Shown piece after piece: positions 57,407 through 64,000 of a stretch of 64,000 nt of DNA (position 1 is the first letter of the stretch; every line of letters starts with the position of its first letter). The stretch is from Panicum virgatum (lineage: Eukaryota; Streptophyta; Magnoliopsida; Poales; Poaceae). The notes under the pieces are model-generated. The model saw only the letters and a program-made list of their open reading frames with translations, did not search any database and was not told where the DNA came from. Where the stretch lies: assembly GCF_016808335.1 (NCBI RefSeq), contig NC_053148.1:46206930-46270929 (forward strand), in the 5' to 3' direction. Both the position numbers and the translations under genes were made by a program.

Positions 57407-58916
57407 GGGAGAGCACGCCGCTAGAACACATATCCTCAGACTCTCTCGAGACTCAGCTGGAGAGCGCAAGCTACAACACACAGTGGACGTAGGGTATTAT
57501 GCTCCGGCGGCCCGAACCACTCTAAACCAGCTGTGTTCATCGTGTTCTTCCTCTGAGATTGGGCTAATCCTAGCTAACCCCCGAGTACTCACCCTCCGGC
57601 AAGCCTCGGAGCATGTCCTATATATTTTAAATTTATGCAACTTATTATTATTCCTATCTACTTGTGCATTTAACTTTACAGGAGTTGCTTGGAACCTTAG
57701 CTGCATGATCATAGGTACCTATGTTTGAACACTAGTATGTGTAGGTTGCTAGTTTGCTAGGCTAATGGTTTGGTAGAAGTCGAGTGATTTTCTGTCACTC
57801 ACGAGAATTATAGGAATTGAATGTTTATTACATGCTGCAACTATAAGACTCACGGGCGGGGCTGTGGTACTTGTGATGCCCCGTCTGTTTAGTGAAAAAT
57901 GATAAGGCCGCAGTGTGTGGTTGTGGTGGTTAAGTTTTTGAATGTACTAACCACATGCCGAGAAATATGGTAATCGGTAAGCTTAAGCACCTGATCGGCC
58001 CGGTGAGTGGATTTCTCCCTCACCCTCTTTGAACGTTGTTCTCATGCGGCCACATGCGAGTGCAAGAAGGCTCACGACCCGACGTACTGTGGCATGGATT
58101 CTTGTAGTCGAGGTGGGTGACCCTGATCCACAACCTGGAAAGAATGGGGAAAAGTCGTGTGGGTGACTTGGTTCCCATACGTGTGTGTTAGGTCTGCCTG
58201 GCCAGGTTAATAAATTCGATTCGAATCGTCCGCTTCTCACAGTTTGAGACTGTTTAACCCTTTTGCCACATAGAGTAAGAAGTGAAAGATGATGATGATG
58301 AATATGGCTGGTTGGATGATGAAAGATAATTGTTTTCACCATATATGCTATTGGATAGATGCTCATTTAGAATGGTTAATTGAACTAGAACCTGAAAGCT
58401 AAAACCTGAAATTAAGGATCTATTCTTTACTGTTTTTCGGCAAAACAAACCCCTTAAGCCAAAAGCCTTGCATGTCTAGATAAAGGGCTAACTATATACC
58501 CTTAGTCGGGTAAGTCTTGCTGAGTATTAGTATACTCAGCCTTGCTTGTGCCTTTGTTTTTCAGGTGCTACATTTGAGGTTGTGGTGGATGACGTCATGT
58601 ACGGGCTTCATCATGACGTCTAGTTTCGTCGCTAGACTATCGTTCGTTTTTCGTCAAAATTGAGCTCTGTTATACTTTTATGAATTCAAACTCGGTTTCT
58701 AATAATAGTTTATTTTCATATTTGTACTGTAAAATTTGCGGAATGTTGTATTCTCTGATCTGCTTTGTCAATCCTGTTTCAAGTGGTTTAATCGGGATTT
58801 TACCCGACAGCACTGCCGGATTACTCCGTTTTAAGTGCGTGTTAACTCTGGTTGCCATTTCGGTGATGGTTAGCACACTTAAGCCGGATTAATTTAGGCG
58901 GGGCTGCCACACCAAC

Positions 58917-59050
58917 CTCTATTCGTGTGGTCAAAGGTCTCGTTAGATCGTCTCGCGAAATAGCGCAGAAGTTGCGAAGTTAATTTTGTAAACTGTCTAT
59001 ATTTAGTACCTATAATTATTAATCAAAATTTGTGCTGAATGCTCACTAGG
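58917..59050. mobile_element. Tourist/PIF-like MITE, right part
   Basis: Continuation of the MITE begun at 48004, after the second CCAAC. The far terminus is degraded. Confidence 0.55.
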
Positions 59051-60382
59051 CATAAAATCAGCTATTCACGACGTGTTTTGTTACTTTACCTCTCTTTCTC
59101 TTATTTTATACTCCTATCTTTTCTTTTTAAACATAATAAGTAAAACATTAGAATTAGTTGATCATCTTTTAATAATACTCTATTTAGCTACATAAAGTAT
59201 AACATGTTATGAAAAATTAAATTGGATTTTGCTCTAATCATTATCATACTAGACTAATCTTTTTAATATTAACTATTGATCCAAATCTTACACCGGTACA
59301 CACAAGCATGAAACTTTAATGAATAAAACGAGAAAATAACATTTCATTACAAATATTAATCAGCAAAACTCCTACAAGCAAAAGATCACATATCTAAAAA
59401 TATAAATCTAACAAGTAATTTATGGACCATTTATCATCTTCAACTTTGACTTTATATTGTGATTTAAAATGTGACTAAGAAAATAGTAATATTGTTTAGA
59501 GCAACTATCCGATTTTTATTTATAATAGTTGATGTTTTGACTGACGTTATCGAAAATATTAAAAAAGTTACATCATCTTTGATCACCATTTGAAACATCT
59601 TGTTGGCATTAATTTTTTTGGCATAGTGTTTTGCAATAAAATGAAATAAAGCTAGGTAGAAATGATACTTGGAGTATACTGTAAATAACATCTTGTTGGT
59701 GAAATGCATTATGAAGTTATGTTCCTAAATAACGTGATTTTTATAAGTTTAACTGGATATTTTGAAAACCGGTATGACAAACTAAAAATCCATTTGCTAT
59801 GACTTGGAGTCTTTTTTTTTTACGAAAGACAGGACTAGCAGTTACTTCAAGCTTGCTATTATTCGTGTGCTGATAAAGCTAAAACAACATGCTTCACCAG
59901 CTTGCTTGAAATAAATGTAGAAGTTAACAAAATCGGGGTTTTTTAGCATCGCTTATAAACAGTGAAGAAGTTGAAGCTAGTCCCCGTGCAAATTTTTATA
60001 GAGATTTTATGCAATTAAATGTGTCACATAAGCAAAAATGATGGAATGGTAAGAAATTTATGACGAGAGAGAAGAAATGTATTTTATCTGGATGAAACTT
60101 GGGTTACTCTGTTTCCAAAACTATAAAACTAGCATTAGAGGTTAGAGAATTTCATCTCATCTGATTTCACCCAATCACGTTTATAGTAATTGGATGCAAT
60201 GGCTCGCCCATAAATTCATGAAATGAAACTATACATTGGAAGATCTCATTTCATCTATAGTTTCAAAAGTCTTTTGAGGATACTGTCACGTTTGGCAACC
60301 CGTGTAATGAAATTTTGCACTGGGATTAGGCTAGGGCGTGCCAAATGGATGTAATTCTTGTGGATAGAGAAATCCCAAAACA
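59051..60382. other. AT-rich intergenic DNA
   Basis: No gene is seen. Some MITE-like words are present (for example inverted matches of GAAACTATA around 60110-60270), but no boundaries could be fixed. Confidence 0.5.
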
Positions 60383-60391
60383 ATTTTAATT

Positions 60392-61916
60392 GGGTTTTTT
60401 TATTCTTGCCATTATAATTTTTCGACTTTGGAAGAATGCCATTACAATTCACCTATCTTGAAACTTACCATTACAATTATTCACTTCTTTAAACCATGTC
60501 ATTTTATACGTCTTTGATGCTCTTGGACCCACTTGCAGACCCGCGTATTTTCGTATGACCCAAAATACCCCTGCAGCTTCTCTACCTTCAACTCACTGAC
60601 GTGTGGGACCCACACGTCAGCTTCTTCTTCAACCTCCTTCCTCCTCTCTCCACCAGACCACCACGCGCTGCTCACCTCCCCCTGCCGTCGCCGGGAGAGC
60701 CCCTCCCCCGCCTCGCCCTCGCGCGGGCCCCCTGCTCACCTCCGCCCCCTACCGCCGTCGGCCTGCTCCCCGCCTGGAGGGCTAATCCCACGCCGCCGCC
60801 ACTGCCGCGCCCTCCCCTCCTCCCGCAGCCCCACCGCCTCCCCTGCGTTGCGGGCGGGGCAAGCTGCGGCAGCGGCGGTCGAAGCTAGGAGCCACGTCGG
60901 CGGTCGGGCCTCCCCTACGCCGATGGATCCCGGCGGCTAGATCTCGGCGCGACCATGGTTGGGCAAGCTACGGCGGCAGTCGGGCCTCTCCTACGCCGAT
61001 GGATCCTGGCGGCCGGATCCCGACGCGACCATGGTTGGGCACTGCGCGGTGGCTGCCGCGCCGACCTTCGCCTCGGCGCGCGCTTCCGCGGGCGCCACCG
61101 AGGACCTCGTCTACCTCTTCCAGTTCGGCAACCCCTCCGCCGACGGGGCGCGCAAGGACGGCGCCGACGTGCCGCCGCCCAGCGCGCCGGCCTACGGCGT
61201 CGCCGTCTACAACGTGACCACGGGCGAATGGCGCAGGGAGCGCGGCGCGCCGCCCGTGCTGCCCGTCTTCGCGCTGTGCGCCGCGGTGGGCACCCGCGTG
61301 GCCGTGCTCAGCGGCTGGGACCCGCGCACCTTCGAGCCCGTTGCCGATGTGCACGTCCTCGACGCCGCCACCGGCGCGTGGCGCCGCGCCACGCCGATGC
61401 AGTCCGCGCGGTCCTTCTTCGCGTGCTCCGAGGCCGTCGGCAAGATCTACGTCGTCGGCGCGCACGACAAGCGCAATAACGCGCTCAAGATGGCCGAGGC
61501 CTACGACGCCGGCGCGCGCCGCCTGGGACCCGCTCCCGGACACGTCGGAGGAGCGCGGCGAGTGCGACGGCATGGCCACCATCGCGGGCGACCGCTTCCT
61601 CGCCGTCAGCGGGTACCGCACGGCGCGGCAGGGCGGGTTCGAGCGGGACGCCGAGTGGAGATAGGAAGGAGGAGGTTGAAGAAGAAGCTGACGTGTGGGC
61701 CCCATACGTCAGTGAGTTGAAGGTAGAGAAGCTGCAGGGGTATTTTGGGTCATACGGAAATACGTTTGTCTGCAAGTGGGTCCAAGGGCATCAAATACAT
61801 ATAAAATGGCATGATTTAAAGAAGTGAAGAATTGTAATGACAAGTTTCAAAATAGGTGAATTGTAATGGCATTCTTCCAAAATCGAAAAATTGTAATGGC
61901 AAGAATAAAAAAACTC
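60392..61916. mobile_element. Pack-MULE with captured kelch gene fragment, TSD ATTTTAATT
   Basis: Long terminal inverted repeats of about 250 bp start GGGTTTTTTTATTCTTGCC on the left and, reversed, GAGTTTTTTTATTCTTGCC on the right. The 9-bp duplication ATTTTAATT is perfect (60383-60391 and 61917-61925). No transposase is present. The interior (about 60640-61665) is GC-rich, includes a tandem repeat of about 76 bp (near 60921 and 60997) and a fragment of an F-box/kelch-type gene. These are the defining traits of a Pack-MULE. Its right end is 73 bp-scale distance from the CPSF30 start codon. Confidence 0.94.
61030..61663 (+). pseudogene. Captured F-box/kelch-repeat gene fragment
   Basis: The frame starting near 60959 encodes kelch-like sequence: LVYLFQFGNPSADG, YGVAVYNVTTGEWRRE, VHVLDAATGAWRRATPMQ and ARSFFACSEAVGKIYVVG. 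A one-base change of frame near 61520 leads on to DPLPDTSEERGECDGMATIA and FLAVSGYRTARQGGF, then a stop at 61662. This order matches plant KFB-type F-box/kelch proteins, whose parent has an N-terminal F-box and a further C-terminal part. Both are missing here, as expected for a captured piece. The break makes it non-functional as a protein, although a transcript is possible. Confidence 0.85.
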
Positions 61917-61925
61917 ATTTTAATT

Positions 61926-61998
61926 TACTCTTCCTCCGCAGTCGTCCTCTCTCCCCCTCGCCTACTATCGGAGAAAGATCCCAAACCCTAATCCCTCC
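61926..61998 (+). promoter_or_regulatory. CPSF30: Residual CPSF30 upstream sequence (73 bp)
   Basis: Only 73 bp of non-TE sequence remains between the Pack-MULE target copy and the ATG. It is CT-rich and holds an ACCCTA-type telo-box-like word (AAACCCTAA). Any core promoter further upstream would have to lie in, or beyond, the Pack-MULE. Confidence 0.7.
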
Positions 61999-62345
61999 AT
62001 GGAAGACGGCGACGGCGGCCTGAGCTTCGACTTCGAGGGCGGCCTCGACTCCGCCCCGGCGGTCGGGGGCCCCGTGCCGTCCTCCGCGGACCCTGGCGCG
62101 GGTGGCGGCGGAGGCGGCGATGGTCCGGGCATGCACGGCCGCGGCCGCGGCCGCGGGAGCTACCGCCAGACGGTGTGCCGGCACTGGCTGCGCGGCCTCT
62201 GCATGAAGGGTGACGCGTGCGGGTTCCTGCACCAGTTCGACAAGGCCCGCATGCCCGTCTGCCGCTTCTTCCGGGACTTCGGCGAGTGCCGCGAGCCCGA
62301 CTGCGCCTATAAGCACTCTTACGACGACGTCAAGGAGTGCAACAT
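61999..62345 (+). CDS. CPSF30: CPSF30 (30-kDa cleavage and polyadenylation specificity factor), exon 1 only
   Basis: CPSF30 binds RNA in the nuclear complex that cleaves and polyadenylates pre-mRNA. The ATG lies after a CT-rich leader ending CCCAAACCCTAATCCCTCC. The protein starts MEDGDGGLSFDFEGGLDS, as in plant CPSF30. A Gly-rich segment (31-53) leads to two CCCH fingers: C60-x7-C68-x5-C74-x3-H78 and C88-x8-C-x4-C-x3-H, followed by YDDVKECN. The exon ends at AACAT|GTGAGA in phase 2, so the next exon should begin with G completing Met. The third finger, and in long forms the YTH domain, must lie beyond the window. Intron 1 is occupied by a further repeat element. A Pack-MULE ends 82 bases before the ATG. 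Confidence 0.9.
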
Positions 62346-62689
62346 GTGAGATCTCTTATCCCGCCCGATTTGTTCTGGTTACCCGTGTTGATTTTTGCGT
62401 TTGGGTGGGAAAGAGGTGGCTTTTAAGGGCCTGGTAGTGTGTGGTTGATGAAATTTGTTCACTAGTTTTGAACATTTCGAACTACAATGCCCAATTCGTG
62501 GTGATTGTTTAGGGGTTGGGGCTTAAGGTTGTGGCAATCATGATCTCTGGGTCAGTCGTAGTCTTTTCGTTGGTACATGATGTTCGATTCAATTCGAGGG
62601 GGATTTTAACTTTATACCATTATAATGATCGCCACCTCCTGAGATAGTATCTTTGTTTTTGCAATTACAGAATCAGCACAGGAGAGAAA

Positions 62690-64000
62690 TTTTTTTTACA
62701 TTTTTACCACTCTTGCTCGCGTGGCACGCCAGGTCATCGCTCTAGTGTGGATCCGAGTCAGCACCAGAGGGAAAATGACCGTCGATACCCCTGCCTCCCT
62801 CTTTCTTCTCCACTCGGGCTTGGAACCACGCGGCCTGCAGCAGGGAAGACGAAGAGCACCTCGTCGAGGACGGCAAGCTACGACGGCGGCCACCGCGTCG
62901 GAGCTCCACGGGCTGGGGTCGGCGTCCCCCGAGATCATCCCCTCCATGACGCGGCGGGCGAGCGCGTACGTGGAGCGCAGCTTCCTGGTGGAGTTCCCCC
63001 GCGGCGAGCTGACGCCCCGTGGCAGCGGCGGGCGGGGAGGGGTCCGTGGTGCGCGTGCTGGACGAGTGCGGCGAGACGTGGGAGGAGACGGAGGACATCG
63101 GCGACGCGGCAGTGCTCGTGGACGCAGCGGGCACCGTGGCCGCGTCCACAACGGAGTGCTCTCTGGCTTCTCTTCCTCAGCGCGCGGCCACGAAGCAACT
63201 ACGGCCTCGCCATCGTGGTGGTGACCGGCGGTCATGTGACATGAGCAGCTGAGCTTCAATGCCTTCCGCAGGCTCTGCTTCCTTCCGTGTTGTTTAGATA
63301 GGCAATAAGCAAGCTAATTAATCTAGAAGGAGTTCACCGGTTCCGTTAATCCGTTTGAGGGGTTGGATGACAAGGACAAGGGCCGAAGGTTCCGGCAGTG
63401 GTGGTTGGTGGAGCTCGGCTTGCACGGCAATGGCACTGCATGATCTGAAATTTCTGGTAAGGGAGCGGCTGAGTTGGAGGTGGAAGGCCTCGAGGAGCAA
63501 GCTAGGAAGGCTGTGCTGCCATTGGTCCGAGCGATTGGAGAGAGATGGCCCAAGTTGGCCGGATTTTGGTCATTGGCGGCGGTTTCTGCTTGAGCTGTGT
63601 AAAGATAAAGAGGATGGAGGCAAGAAAGAGGCCATCTGCATTGCCCGCGGCAGCTGCCGTCTCATTCCCGCGGTCTACCTCATCGCCGCGCTTCTCTGCC
63701 ACGTCGACCCGTCGCCGCGCCCCACGCCGCCCTGCATCGGCGCCTAGGAGGCGTTGGCGCTGCAGGAGCTCGGTGTGGTCGGCGCCGTCGCGGGAAACGA
63801 CCGCCGACTCCCGTTCCTGGACTCCTCTGTGGACTTCGTCTTTGCGGGCGAGCCCTCGACCACGCGCCGGCCGGCATCAGCGCACAAGTCCGTCGCGAAT
63901 GAGCAGGACCAGTGGGCCAGGACGCATGGAGTGGAGAAGAAAGAGGGAGGTAGGGGTATCGACGGTCATTTTTCGTCTCGTGCTGACTCGGATCCACGCT
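62690..64000. mobile_element. Long-TIR, MULE-like element in CPSF30 intron 1, right end outside window
   Basis: 62744-62815 (GTGTGGATCCGAGTCAGCAC onward) is repeated in inverted orientation at the very end of the window (63925-64000). The TIRs begin before 62744 with TTTTTTTTACATTTTTACC, like those of the other two MULE-type elements, so the right tip should lie about 50 bp past 64000. The interior is GC-rich with gene-like scraps and no transposase, so a second Pack-MULE is the best reading. The target duplication cannot be checked. Confidence 0.75.
63640..63900 (+). pseudogene. Possible captured methyltransferase-like fragment
   Basis: The + frame reads LIPAVYLIAALLCHVDPSP, a stop, then EALALQELGVVGAVAG and LPFLDSSVDFVFAGE. 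The LPF-DSS-DFVFAG segment resembles the post-motif region of plant SAM-dependent methyltransferases. The glycine-rich SAM loop is not visible and a stop interrupts the frame. A second piece at 62880-63240 (TRRASAYVERSFLVEFPRGE on the + strand) is open but not recognised. Confidence 0.4.

Larger units (their letters stand above)
50827..57603 (+). mobile_element. LTR B copy inside D, itself split by C and A
   Basis: It starts TGTCGGTACCC at 50827. Its sequence resumes at 55087-55528 and 57004 (after the duplicated GCTGC)-57603. It is homologous to 29846-30949 read in reverse. The last 60 or so bases of the reference copy (ending CACGACA) are absent here and the sequence passes directly to D, so no target duplication can be shown. 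A deletion of about 28 bp near 55100 also separates it from the 30-kb copy. Confidence 0.85.
48187..58911 (+). mobile_element. Solo LTR D (about 3.95 kb without insertions), TSD CCAAC
   Basis: It begins TGTGACAGCCCAGG and ends GGGGCTGCCACA. CCAAC lies at 48182-48186 and 58912-58916. Its own sequence is 48187-50826 plus about 57604-58911, and the rest is the nested B/C/A insert. The left part has a GC-rich block (48720-49580). Overlapping Pro/Arg-rich frames there are composition artefacts. It is a member of the same family as C, oriented the opposite way. The LTR is unusually long and has no interior left. LTRs of about 4 kb recall LARD elements, but this is only by size. Confidence 0.88.

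Noticed and set aside
1..64000. tRNA or rRNA genes
   Set aside because: No tRNA A/B-box pair with foldable arms or rRNA sequence was noticed on reading. The tRNA-like word at 7163 is a retrotransposon primer site.

Overview
This window is nuclear DNA of a grass, most likely a panicoid. The evidence is four intron-rich housekeeping genes with plant-type proteins plus part of a fifth, GC-rich first exons, and a dense load of grass-type transposable elements: LINE, LTR, MULE, hAT, PIF/Harbinger, Stowaway and Tourist-like. No species can be named from sequence alone.

Layout. (1) 1-14915 is one decayed L1-type LINE on the + strand, opened by three later insertions. These are a gag-only LTR retrotransposon (2419-~7785, minus strand), a solo LTR with TSD TTTTT (9554-11055), and a MULE-type element with a 9-bp TSD in the LINE 3' UTR (13198-14832). 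The LINE abuts half of a Stowaway MITE. (2) 15215-26006 holds a defective hAT element (TSD GGGCCACG), a GC-rich unassigned stretch, a 188-bp hAT MITE (TSD TGGTCTAT), an LTR fragment, and a two-ORF PIF/Harbinger element (20950-26006, TSD TTA) that sits in the last bases of that LTR. (3) 26375-32554 carries three neighbouring solo LTRs of three families, each with a perfect 5-bp TSD (ACAAC, GTATC, CCCGG). (4) 33203-47134 is the gene island: a RING-CH membrane protein, 3-hydroxyisobutyrate dehydrogenase, the Rab geranylgeranyltransferase alpha subunit (with an RTE-type LINE tail in its last intron), and an LSM-domain NAA38-like protein on the minus strand. (5) 48004-~59050 is a nest inside a Tourist-like MITE: solo LTR D (TSD CCAAC) contains LTR B, which contains LTR C (TSD GGTAC) and LTR A (TSD GCTGC). 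(6) 60392-64000 has a Pack-MULE carrying a kelch gene fragment (TSD ATTTTAATT), the first exon of CPSF30 only 73 bp beyond it, and a second long-TIR element filling CPSF30 intron 1 and running off the window.

The four gene-island genes are unrelated cellular functions (ubiquitin ligation, valine catabolism, Rab prenylation, N-terminal acetylation), and CPSF30 adds mRNA 3' processing. They are neighbours and form no pathway. The most unusual signals are the array of paired CACCGG/CCGACG palindromic motifs in the U3 of LTR family A (five copies here), the G-box tandem repeats in LTR family B, the gag-only element, and the two MULE-type insertions on either side of CPSF30 exon 1. Exon coordinates below were read by hand from splice sites and reading frame. 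All junctions kept frame, but they have not been checked against transcripts.
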